This document shows, piece after piece, positions 55,319-64,000 of a stretch of 64,000 nucleotides of DNA. The notes under the pieces were generated by a model that did not search any database, had not been told where the DNA came from, and worked only from the letters and a program-made list of their open reading frames with translations. Numbering within the stretch: position 1 is the first letter of the stretch; every line of letters begins with the position of its first letter. The stretch covers positions 542,064 through 606,063 of the forward strand of contig FREY01000003.1 in the NCBI GenBank assembly GCA_900143635.1, read 5' to 3'. The translations under genes were made by a program, and so were the position numbers. Source of the DNA: Rhodobacteraceae bacterium Alg231-04 (lineage in GTDB: Bacteria; Pseudomonadota; Alphaproteobacteria; Rhodobacterales; Rhodobacteraceae).

Positions 55319-56491
55319 TCAGCCCATATTGTCCTTGCTGAACAGATAAATTGCGCATCCCAGTGCCAGAATAGCCGCAAAAAAGGCAAACAGGGCCTGA
55401 TAAGGCAGAACAGCACCCGCCTCGGCCAGACTGCTGTGCAGCCGACCCGAGGCAAATTGCATGATTCCCACCCCGCCGATGCCAAACAAGTTCAGCAATG
55501 TAACGCCGCGCCCCGCCAGATGGGGCGGCACAAAGGCGCGACCATGGGCAATGATCACTGGAAAAGACGCGCCGAAAAAGCCGACCATCGCAATCAACGC
55601 CACCGCCAGCCAGATCGGCCCAGCCGCAAATATCGCCAGCAGCGCCAAGGCCACGGCACCAACAGAGTTCACCGCGAGTATGAGCCACTTTCGGGTGCCA
55701 AGCCGTTTGTCCAGCGGGCCAATCATCAATGTCCCGGCAATCATCGCGATCCCCATGACCAGTGTCACCAACCCGGTTTGCTTGGTTGTGAAGCCATGAA
55801 CATCTGCAAAGAACGGCCCGGCCCAAAGACCGCGCAGCGCACCTGATGGCATGTAGTTCACAAACATGATCGCCATGATCGGCCAGAGCGCCGGCATGCG
55901 GAGCAGATCAAACACTGAACCTTTTTCCTCGCTCGTCGCAGTGGCCGGATCTTTCACCGTGGCCCAGATGCCCGCCGCGACCACAGCCGAAACCAGCGCC
56001 AACCCGGCCAGGGTTTCGCGCCAACCGATCCATTCTACCGCCAGCGCAGTAGGATAAGACGCCACAAGGTTCCCAGCCGATCCCACGCCCAGCATCAAAG
56101 CTGCCAGCGTGGCAAACTGCGCAGGCGGGTACTCGCGGGCAAAGATATAGTAGGACGCCATCAGCACCGGCGAACAGCCAATGCCAATCAGGAACATTGC
56201 CGCCGCGATATGCCAGGGCAGCGTGGCCAGCGCAAAAACCGCCGCGCCACCGGCGCCGCCCAGCATCAGCAAGACCGCAGCACTGCGCCGCGGGCCGATT
56301 TTGTCCAGCGCCCAGCCCACCGGCAATTGCATCGCCGCAAAGGACAGGAACCAAAGCCCTGAAGCAAAGGCCAGATCCTCGGGGCCGGCGCCGATGTCGA
56401 CGGCCAGCACCTGACTGAGCACCGCCAGAAAGGCACGGAAAAACTGGCTCAGCACATAGGCCAGGCATAATACTGCCAATCCTGCTTTCAT
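55319..56491 (-). CDS. MFS family transporter
   Basis: A 390-residue major facilitator with about twelve hydrophobic segments. The loop 2-3 motif appears as GWALDKIGPRRSAA and its repeat in the second half as IGPLDKRLGTRKW. The ATG at 56491 is preferred because AGAGGGCAAAG lies just before it, while upstream codons would run into the divergent gene's promoter. No substrate can be assigned. It is divergent from the DUF3095 gene. Confidence 0.9.
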   Translation of the reverse strand: MKAGLAVLCLAYVLSQFFRAFLAVLSQVLAVDIGAGPEDLAFASGLWFLSFAAMQLPVGWALDKIGPRRSAAVLLMLGGAGGAAVFALATLPWHIAAAMFLIGIGCSPVLMASYYIFAREYPPAQFATLAALMLGVGSAGNLVASYPTALAVEWIGWRETLAGLALVSAVVAAGIWATVKDPATATSEEKGSVFDLLRMPALWPIMAIMFVNYMPSGALRGLWAGPFFADVHGFTTKQTGLVTLVMGIAMIAGTLMIGPLDKRLGTRKWLILAVNSVGAVALALLAIFAAGPIWLAVALIAMVGFFGASFPVIIAHGRAFVPPHLAGRGVTLLNLFGIGGVGIMQFASGRLHSSLAEAGAVLPYQALFAFFAAILALGCAIYLFSKDNMG

Positions 56492-56634
56492 CTTTGCCCT
56501 CTCCGTTTTTCTTGCTTTGTGATCTGCCCGTGTAGCCGTGGCACGGTCGCCGCGGCTGCACAAGGCTGTGAAGTGCAATTGTGAGGCCGTGGTTTTTCGC
56601 TACAATCGCCCATAACGATAAAAACGGGCGGATC

Positions 56635-57768
56635 ATGGAACGGGACTCATTCTATCAGACTCTGCCCCGGACACGGGATTTCGCCGCTCTGGCCACCGGC
56701 GATGCATTTGCGCCCCTGCCCAAAGGCTGGCATGTGGGCTGCGCAGATATCGTGAACTCCACCGCACTGATCGCTGCCGGACGCTACAAGACAGTGAATA
56801 TGATCGGCGCGGCTGTCATTTCGGCTCTGACCAATGTCCTGAAGGAAGTGGAGTTTCCCTTTGTTTTTGGCGGTGACGGTGCCTCGTTTGCGGTACCTCC
56901 CGGCGGTGAACGCCCTGCCCGCGCGGTGCTGGCGCAGATGCGCAGCTGGGTGGCGTCGGAATTTGACATCGAACTGCGCGCCGCTCTGCTGCCTGTGAGC
57001 TGGGTCCGCGCCGAAGGGCTTGATGTGAAAGTCGCCCGCTATGCGCCCTCTGACGGCGTCCACTATGCGATGTTTTCGGGAGGCGGGCTGGCCTGGGCGG
57101 AAAGCCAGATGAAAGCGGGTGGCTTTGCCGTGCTGCCAGACCCCGCACCGGAGCCACCGGATCTTAGCGGATTGTCCTGCCGCTGGACCAACGCCAAGGC
57201 CCGCAATGGCACGATACTTTCCCTCGTGATGCTGCCGTCGGGGCCACAGGCCGGGGTGGAGTTCGCACAAATTGCCGCCGCCGTGGTGGATCTGGCGGGC
57301 GAGCTGGACCGCAGCGGTCACCCCCTGCCACTGGGTGGCCCGCCTGCGGCCTTTCCGCCGCCCGGCCTTCCGGATGAGGCAAGATTGACCCGCACCACTC
57401 TGCCATATCTGATCAAACGATTACTTTTGCTGGGAGAATCAGCGCTTGCCGCGGTGCTGTTCTGGTGCGCGCGCCCTGTCCGGGGATTTGACCCGCTGCA
57501 TTACCGCACCGTGCTGAGCGCCAATGCCGATTTTCGCAAATTCGATGATGGGCTGAAAATGACGCTGGATTGCAACGACGCGGTTTGCAACCGGCTGAAG
57601 GCCCTGCTCAGCGACGCCGCGGCGCTTGGGCACATCCGCTACGGGCTGCATGAACAGTCCGAAGCCATGATCACCTGCGTGGTGCCATCACTGCTGCGCG
57701 ATGATCACATGCATTTTGTTGATGGCGCGGCGGGTGGCTATACCGCCGCCGCCGCGCAAATTCGCTAG
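56635..57768 (+). CDS. DUF3095 protein, adenylate/guanylate cyclase-like
   Basis: A 377-residue cytoplasmic protein. Its N-terminal half looks like a class III nucleotide cyclase catalytic fold: WHVGCADIVNSTALIAAGRYKTVN has the Asp-containing metal site, and FPFVFGGDGASFAVP the second. The rest carries LLPVSWVRAEGLDVKVARY and an undefined C-terminal part. Whether it makes a cyclic nucleotide is unknown. The start MERDSFYQTL at 56635 is used because the extra upstream codons lie in the divergent promoter. It converges on the carbonic anhydrase gene. Confidence 0.82.
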   Translation: MERDSFYQTLPRTRDFAALATGDAFAPLPKGWHVGCADIVNSTALIAAGRYKTVNMIGAAVISALTNVLKEVEFPFVFGGDGASFAVPPGGERPARAVLAQMRSWVASEFDIELRAALLPVSWVRAEGLDVKVARYAPSDGVHYAMFSGGGLAWAESQMKAGGFAVLPDPAPEPPDLSGLSCRWTNAKARNGTILSLVMLPSGPQAGVEFAQIAAAVVDLAGELDRSGHPLPLGGPPAAFPPPGLPDEARLTRTTLPYLIKRLLLLGESALAAVLFWCARPVRGFDPLHYRTVLSANADFRKFDDGLKMTLDCNDAVCNRLKALLSDAAALGHIRYGLHEQSEAMITCVVPSLLRDDHMHFVDGAAGGYTAAAAQIR

Positions 57769-57777
57769 CGTGTCAGT

Positions 57778-58428
57778 TCAGACCACAACAAACTCGCCTT
57801 TTGCAGGCTCATAGCATTCCAGACCGCCTGCGCCGATATCTGTCCACAGCCCGTGCAGGCTGATCGTGCCGCTTTCCACTGCCGACCGAACAAAGGGAAA
57901 GGTCATCAGGTTTTCAAGCGATGCCAGAACCGCCTGACGCTCAAACCGGCGGGCCTGTTCCTCCGGATCCTGGATGTCTTCGACTTCGCTATAACGCGGC
58001 TTCAGGATTTCCATCCAGCGGCCGACAAAGCTTTCTTTCTTCTCCAGCTCAGGGGCGTTGCCCTTGCACATGTCGATACAGCCCTGAACCCCGCCACACT
58101 GTGAATGGCCCAAAACGATCAGATGGGTCACCTTCAGCGCGGTCACCGCATATTCGATCGCTGCCGAGGTCCCGTGGTGATCACCGTCCGGCATATAGGG
58201 CGGAACCAGATTGGCGATATTACGGTGAATGAAAAATTCACCCTGATCCGCGCCAAAAATCGAAGTCACATGTACGCGTGAGTCGCAGCACGAAATCACC
58301 ATCGCACGCGGTCTCTGCCCCTCACTGGCAAGTCGTTGATACCATGCAGAGTTTTCCGCATAAGAGGTAGCTTTCCAACCGTGGTACCGGGTCACCAGAT
58401 ACCCTGGCAAGGGCTTAGCAAAATCCAT
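57778..58428 (-). CDS. Beta-carbonic anhydrase
   Basis: A 216-residue zinc enzyme interconverting CO2 and bicarbonate. Zinc ligands are Cys47 with the Asp49/Arg51 dyad (SCCDSRVH), His108 and Cys111 (LGHSQCGG). The ATG at 58428 follows AAGGGGAG. It converges with the DUF3095 gene, 9 bp apart. Bicarbonate supply links to general carboxylation, and urease in the same window also produces bicarbonate, but no direct operon link exists. Confidence 0.95.
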   Translation of the reverse strand: MDFAKPLPGYLVTRYHGWKATSYAENSAWYQRLASEGQRPRAMVISCCDSRVHVTSIFGADQGEFFIHRNIANLVPPYMPDGDHHGTSAAIEYAVTALKVTHLIVLGHSQCGGVQGCIDMCKGNAPELEKKESFVGRWMEILKPRYSEVEDIQDPEEQARRFERQAVLASLENLMTFPFVRSAVESGTISLHGLWTDIGAGGLECYEPAKGEFVVV

Positions 58429-58572
58429 TTTTCTCCCCTTCAATCTTCTGTTCGCACGGTTCTTTAACCGCCATTTCTAACAAATTCGAGGTATTAGGTC
58501 ACCCGCTGGAAACCTTTTGATTACCTGTCACCTGCAAGTTGGCGCCATGCCGTGGGGGCATGACTACTTGGG

Positions 58573-58962
58573 GTGAACGTGGTGGCAAACATATTAGCGG
58601 TTATGCATAATGAATCCGTCCGGTTAGATCCGGACAAACTGAATGATCTTTACGCCCAGCTGGGCCAGGCAGGCGCCGAAGACGTCGTCTGCCGTGCAAT
58701 TGAGGAACTGGCCGTGCGCCTGTCTCATTGCGAAAGGCTGTGGCGTCAGGATGATCTGACAAATCTGCGCAAAAGCGCCCGGTCGCTGATCGCGATTGCC
58801 GAACAGATCGGCATGACCGCTATGGCGCGAATCGCCGGCGATGTGACGGCGGCAATCGACAGTGGCGATCAGGTGGCGACCTCCGCAACCCTGTTCCGGC
58901 TGTTGCGTGTCGGCGAACGCTCTTTGACAGCGGTCTGGGAACAGCAGGATATTTCCGGCTGA
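58573..58962 (+). CDS. Small Hpt-like helical protein of unknown function
   Basis: A protein of 129 residues if it starts at the GTG at 58573; in-frame alternatives are GTG at 58579 and 58582 and ATG at 58603. It is entirely helical in character. The part NLRKSARSLIAIAEQIGMTAMARIAGDV, followed by AIDSGDQVA, resembles a histidine phosphotransfer domain, but the position of the phospho-His appears to be a serine. I do not recognise a characterised family. It lies between carbonic anhydrase (divergent) and an aminopeptidase. Confidence 0.6.
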   Translation: MNVVANILAVMHNESVRLDPDKLNDLYAQLGQAGAEDVVCRAIEELAVRLSHCERLWRQDDLTNLRKSARSLIAIAEQIGMTAMARIAGDVTAAIDSGDQVATSATLFRLLRVGERSLTAVWEQQDISG

Positions 58963-58993
58963 TCCCTCCTAACCGGGTGATTTCACACAAATT

Positions 58994-59036
58994 CAGCGCG
59001 GCCTGCAGCCTCAAAGGCTTGCGGGCCGCGCCGCTG
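58994..59036 (+). terminator. Long imperfect hairpin after Hpt-like gene
   Basis: CAGCGCGGCC...AGCC / GGCT...GGCCGCGCCGCTG forms an extended stem with small bulges and a TCAAA loop, 32 bp after the stop of the small gene. No T-run follows. Likely an RNA 3' end or stability hairpin. Confidence 0.45.
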
Positions 59037-59085
59037 TGGCTACTCTGGCAGGCACCTATGTGTCACGCAATCGCCGGAGCCAACC

Positions 59086-60471
<1,386 letters not shown>

Positions 60472-60484
60472 CCGGACCGCGCTG

Positions 60485-61228
60485 ATGACCGAAATCTGTC
60501 GCATCGCCCTGCCCGTCATCGACCTGCTGCGCCGCCCAGACGGCCCCCGCGACCGGCAGCTTCTGTGGGGGGACGAGGTCGAAATCCTCACCGCCGCCGC
60601 TGGCTGGCTGCGGATACGCGCCAGAAAAGATGGCTATGAGGGCTACCTGCCCGAGACCGCCGTTACCGCGCCGGAACCCGCAACCCATTGGGTCAGCGCC
60701 GCGGCCAGCCATATTTATGAGGCCCCGGATTTCAAATCCCGCAATCTCCATGCCTTGTCCTTTGGGGCCCGGGTTCAGGTGATGCACCCCTCCGGTCGCT
60801 TCGCCCGGACCCCACAGGGGTTTATGCCGCTGTCACATCTGACACCCATCGCGACATCCTTAAAAGATCCGGTTGCAGTGGCTGAATTGTTTCTGGGCAC
60901 GCCCTACCTTTGGGGGGGCAACAGCCGCGCAGGCATAGACTGTTCCGGGCTGGTGCAGGCGGCCTGCCTGGCCTGTAGCATCCCCTGCCCCGGCGACAGT
61001 GGTCCGCAGGAGACCCAATTGGGCAGCCCCCTTGCCATGGGCACCGCCCCTGAACGCGGCGATCTTCTGTTCTGGAGGGGCCATGTGGCCCTGCTGAGCA
61101 CTCCGACAACGCTGATCCATGCCAATGTGCATCACATGGCGGTCGCCACGGAACCGCTGGAGGACGCAATCGCAAGGATAGAGGCACAGGGAGATGGACC
61201 TGTTACGGCCCACAAGCGCCTGTTCTGA
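60485..61228 (+). CDS. NlpC/P60 family cysteine peptidase with SH3 domains
   Basis: A 247-residue peptidoglycan hydrolase-like protein. Two bacterial SH3-like parts (about 10-60 and 68-120) are followed by the NlpC/P60 domain with Cys153 (GIDCSGLVQAAC), His200 (WRGHVALL) and a third polar residue. This domain order is that of dipeptidyl-peptidase VI (YkfC-like), which cleaves D-Glu/mDAP muropeptides. No signal peptide is present, so it probably acts on recycled peptides in the cytosol, in agreement with the upstream aminopeptidase. Confidence 0.92.
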   Translation: MTEICRIALPVIDLLRRPDGPRDRQLLWGDEVEILTAAAGWLRIRARKDGYEGYLPETAVTAPEPATHWVSAAASHIYEAPDFKSRNLHALSFGARVQVMHPSGRFARTPQGFMPLSHLTPIATSLKDPVAVAELFLGTPYLWGGNSRAGIDCSGLVQAACLACSIPCPGDSGPQETQLGSPLAMGTAPERGDLLFWRGHVALLSTPTTLIHANVHHMAVATEPLEDAIARIEAQGDGPVTAHKRLF

Positions 61229-61786
61229 AGGCTTTGACGCAGGATGTTTGGACCTGCCCACGTCCCATCTCAGCAGATTTTCTTTGCAAATTGCCGTCCG
61301 GGCAACGGATGCGTCAGTCGGTGGTAAGCGCTGCATCTAGGGCCCTAAACTGGCTCTTATCTGACCGGAACCTACATCTATATTGGCGCTAGCGTCAAAG
61401 TGAGCATCTGGTTCAAAGCCAGTCTTAGCCCTAGGTAGCCGATAGCGTCGGTCGACAACGGCCCAGAGCGGACATCCACTTTGTTCGGGTAGGCCGCGGC
61501 GCCGTTTCACCAGACCAGTCATTCGTCATGTTTCTTATCGCTGGTCGCAAGCAAATGGAAACTGGACGCAGAGACTTATTGCAACACCCAAATCGGGTTT
61601 TCATTTACGGCTTGGTTGCCGAAAAAAACATCTGTTCAACACCATTATTGCTTGGGGAATTAGCCGCGCACCTGGAAGCGTCACCGACCTCGGCAGGATT
61701 GATTTTTGCCAATTTGCGCTAAGTGGGTGGGTCAAGTGGCCGGATCATGTCGCTTGATTCAGGCAGCTTTTGGCTGGAGATCAGAG
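61229..61786. other. Gene-poor region, possibly decayed DNA
   Basis: 558 bp with no convincing gene. It includes the palindrome TAGGGCCCTA at 61337-61346 and a stretch from about 61380 to 61520 that looks like degenerate sequence with many stops. A 64-codon frame at 61528-61722 lacks a ribosome site and protein-like composition. It may be a remnant of a lost gene or repeat. Confidence 0.45.
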
Positions 61787-62827
61787 ATGAAACTCACACA
61801 GTTTTCTTTTGCATTCTCGATATCGCTTGCGGTGTTCCTCTGGCCGGTGCCGTCGATTTCGCAGGCACAGACCGCCTGGCAGTTCTCACAGGACGATTTC
61901 GGCTGGTTTGGACAGGCGCGTGCTGGCACAGGGGGATCAGCTGTGACCCTTAGATGTGCAAAGACAGGCGCCCCGGTAGAACAATACCCCGGCGATCCGG
62001 CGCAGGTATCGCTTTTTGTAACCCCTGACAGCCATTTCACGTTCCTGCTCTCCGGGTCCGCATATCGGCAGGGAGCACAGACTCGCCGGATCCTTGATGT
62101 GACGATACAGATCGATAGGCGCGCCGCGCACCTGGCAAAGCTCAAGTACCTTGATCCAGAGGATTCCTTTGCGGCACTGGTGCCGACCACCAGCGCGGTG
62201 CTGGGTGAAATCCAACAGGGCAGGGTGCTCTCAGTGAAGCCGCAGGGTGCGGCGAGCAGTCTCGTTGTGCCACTTGATGGTTCATCCAAGGCGCTGGCCG
62301 CCCTTACAGACTTCTGCAAGACACCATGGACACAAGCCCCGCCTGCTTCGGATCTCGCCGTTGTGGCGACCGGAACTGGAGCGGCAGATCCGGCAGGGCA
62401 AATGGCGGTCCTTTCGTTGCCTGCGCCGTTCCGGGGCCTTTCACCGGCACGGCACGACGGAAGGCTTCTGACCGGGTTTCCTGTAGTCCATGGGACGGAT
62501 GCGTCTTCAGACCTCCAGAATGGAAGACAGTATTTTTCAAAACCAAGCTTCGATCTTGCCTACTACCTTGATCTGATGATCGCCGGAGCACAGCCGCATG
62601 TGTTCGAGCGCAGCGACGTCGCTGTCCAGTTTGTTGGACGCTACCTGACCGGGGCAGGGCGGGACCGGTATTTCGCCGGATGCCAAGGGTCTTGCAGTCC
62701 AAACCTGCCCTATGATGGTTGGGTTGGTTCAAATGAGTTTGAACGGGCGGCCACTTATCACAGTTTTGTTTCTCAGTTTGTGCCGAAGCTGCGATCCTTA
62801 GCGCCCAAAGCCCCAGCGGACTGCTGA
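61787..62827 (+). CDS. Secreted protein of unknown function, possible 3' frameshift
   Basis: A 346-residue protein with a clear signal peptide (MKLTQFSFAFSISLAVFLWP, cleavage near SQAQT, about residue 27). I do not recognise a family. Features are a beta-rich N-terminal half and a C-terminal half with PSFDLAYYLDLMIAGAQP and two cysteines in FAGCQGSCSP. After the stop at 62827 a second frame continues with protein-like codons to 62919. The gene may therefore have suffered a frameshift near 62816, or the segment may be unrelated. Confidence 0.65.
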   Translation: MKLTQFSFAFSISLAVFLWPVPSISQAQTAWQFSQDDFGWFGQARAGTGGSAVTLRCAKTGAPVEQYPGDPAQVSLFVTPDSHFTFLLSGSAYRQGAQTRRILDVTIQIDRRAAHLAKLKYLDPEDSFAALVPTTSAVLGEIQQGRVLSVKPQGAASSLVVPLDGSSKALAALTDFCKTPWTQAPPASDLAVVATGTGAADPAGQMAVLSLPAPFRGLSPARHDGRLLTGFPVVHGTDASSDLQNGRQYFSKPSFDLAYYLDLMIAGAQPHVFERSDVAVQFVGRYLTGAGRDRYFAGCQGSCSPNLPYDGWVGSNEFERAATYHSFVSQFVPKLRSLAPKAPADC

Positions 62828-63082
62828 ATGTGATTGAGGTCGAACTGCGCCCTTACGATGACGCAAAGGGCGGCGGCATTCCATCATCGAATGTCAGTCG
62901 CTTCGGCCAAACCGCCTAACAATTTTCTTCCAGCCAACGACTTGGATCTCATGGTGGGCAATCATGAACTGCTCACACTTAGGTGCTTGGGTTGTGCTCT
63001 TTGAGGCGTTGCTATGGCGCCACAGTTCTGACATCGCCCTGTTTGCTTCCACAGTGCTTCCACAGGCAATTGCGCAAACAGG
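62828..63082. other. Intergenic region before tRNA terminator
   Basis: The first 92 bp can be read in the frame that continues the preceding protein (ending at a TAA at 62917-62919). The rest holds short open frames without ribosome sites and a TTCCACAG direct repeat near 63048-63065. No further gene is supported. Confidence 0.45.
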
Positions 63083-63103
63083 AAAAGCCCGCTATTGCGA
63101 GGC
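63083..63103 (-). terminator. Probable terminator of the rRNA operon
   Basis: On the minus strand GCCTCGC-AATA-GCGGGC (one bulged T) is followed by TTTT, 28 bp after the tRNA-fMet 3' end. It fits the end of the rRNA-tRNA transcript. Confidence 0.7.
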
Positions 63104-63130
63104 TAATTCTTTGATATTATTCGAAAGTAT

Positions 63131-63207
<77 letters not shown>

Positions 63208-63353
63208 CCATTTTATTGTCCTACCGCCCGGAGGGCTACTTGAGGACGATTGTTCCTTCACCGGTATTTGCGAAGGGACTGGCCTTGCTTCAGGTCGTGT
63301 TTTTTGAACTGAAGGTCTTTTTGTTGATCGTTTTAGAGATTGGTCTTTTTTAG

Positions 63354-63469
63354 GTTTGGCGGTGCCCTACTCTCCCAGGGCTTAAGCCCAAGTACCATCG
63401 GCGCAACAGTGCTTAACTTCCGGGTTCGGGATGGGACCGGGTGTTTCACTTGCGCTATGACCACCAAAC
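63354..63469 (-). rRNA. rrf: 5S ribosomal RNA
   Basis: About 116 nt on the minus strand, from the TTTGGTGGTCATAGCGC end to the GCACCGCCAAAC end. It contains the conserved CCCGATCC-type loop (ACCCGGTCCCATCCCGAAC) and GGGAGAGTAGG. Ends may be off by one or two bases. It lies between 23S rRNA and tRNA-fMet. Confidence 0.95.
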
Positions 63470-63572
63470 CAAAGAAAGACCATGCGCTCCTTTCGGAGCG
63501 CTACAATCAACTGTTGTCCTGTCAAGTTTGTGTAGGAATGTATGCTTGTTGGTTCCAGTCTTACTATTACTG

Positions 63573-64000
63573 GATCAAATCAAGCCTATCGGGCGATTAG
63601 TACCGGTCAACTGAATGCATTGCTGCACTTACATCTCCGGCCTATTGACGAGGTGGTCTACCTCGGCCCTCAGGGATACCTTGTTTTGAGGGGGGCTTCC
63701 CGCTTAGATGCCTTCAGCGGTTATCCTGTCCGAACATAGCTACCCTGCACTGCTGCTGGCGCAACAACAGGTCCACCAGTGGTTCGTTCACCCCGGTCCT
63801 CTCGTACTAGGGGCAACTCCTCTCAAGTATCCTACACCCACGGCAGATAGGGACCGAACTGTCTCACGACGTTCTAAACCCAGCTCACGTACCTCTTTAA
63901 ACGGCGAACAGCCGTACCCTTGGGACCTGCTCCAGCCCCAGGATGAGATGAGCCGACATCGAGGTGCCAAACACTGCCGTCGATATGGACTCTTGGGCAG
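63573..64000 (-). rRNA. rrl: 23S ribosomal RNA, 3' part (continues beyond window)
   Basis: The last 430 nt or so of 23S rRNA on the minus strand. It includes the sarcin-ricin loop complement (CTCTCGTACTAGGGGCAAC near 63800) and the GGACCTGTTGTTGCGCC region. The 3' end is placed by the GCTTGATTTGATCC stretch that pairs with the 5' end in this group. The rest lies past 64000. Confidence 0.96.

Noticed and set aside
54509..55846. A 445-codon plus-strand frame over asd and the MFS gene
   Set aside because: Spans two real genes on the opposite strand and has no ribosome site.
61528..61722. A 64-codon plus-strand frame
   Set aside because: No ribosome binding site, no recognisable motif, and sits in degenerate-looking DNA.
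63340..63970. Several short open frames on both strands near the window end
   Set aside because: They lie in 5S and 23S rRNA, which explain the sequence.

Overview
The window is a GC-rich chromosomal segment from an alphaproteobacterium, most likely a marine or soil Rhodobacteraceae member of the Roseobacter group (Ruegeria/Phaeobacter/Leisingera-like). This is inferred from the protein families and gene order, from an rRNA operon ending 23S-5S-tRNA(fMet), and from the alphaproteobacterial form of the initiator tRNA. No insertion sequence, integrase, phage gene or CRISPR array is visible. The segment reads as a run of catabolic and transport operons, each with its own local regulator.

Layout. 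(1) 1-8969: a TAXI-type TRAP transporter (fused permease cut by the window start, plus binding protein), an RpiR regulator, and a divergent operon of an FAD/GcvT dehydrogenase, a non-canonical BKACE-family protein and a class III aminotransferase. Together they look like an unassigned amino-compound catabolic module. (2) 9206-11272: a TetR regulator, a LysR regulator and a divergent PACE efflux gene. (3) 11331-16950: a complete urease operon ureD-A-(small membrane ORF)-B-C-(DUF1127)-E-F-G. (4) 16978-19022: two divergent polysaccharide genes, a UDP-glucuronate epimerase and an ExoY-like sugar transferase. (5) 19397-32387: a myo-inositol regulon with ABC transporter, LacI regulator, and iolE, iolD, iolC, iolB, an aldolase, iolG and two further Gfo/Idh/MocA dehydrogenases. 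Two matching palindromic operators tie the transporter to the catabolic genes. iolA is not in the window.

(6) 32498-41627: an orphan anaerobic-type sulfatase maturase, glycerate 2-kinase, a GlxA-type AraC regulator, and a heterotetrameric sarcosine-oxidase-type operon soxBDAG whose delta subunit has no cysteines. (7) 41911-42510: a rhomboid protease. (8) 42696-49994: a homoprotocatechuate (3,4-dihydroxyphenylacetate) meta-cleavage cluster hpaR | hpaF-E-D-(aromatic amino acid decarboxylase)-G-H-I, with a MarR-type operator in the divergent promoter. (9) 50048-61228: a nitrate/nitrite-domain chemoreceptor, a DUF4139 protein, asd, an MFS transporter, a DUF3095 cyclase-like protein, beta-carbonic anhydrase, an Hpt-like small protein, an M17 aminopeptidase and an NlpC/P60 hydrolase. 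(10) 61229-64000: gene-poor DNA with one secreted protein of unknown function (possibly frameshifted at its 3' end), then tRNA-fMet, 5S rRNA and the 3' end of 23S rRNA on the minus strand.

No wholly new defence or mobile system is evident. The most promising leads are the first catabolic module with its altered BKACE active site, the cysteine-free SoxD, the amino acid decarboxylase inside the hpa operon, and the operator-defined inositol regulon.
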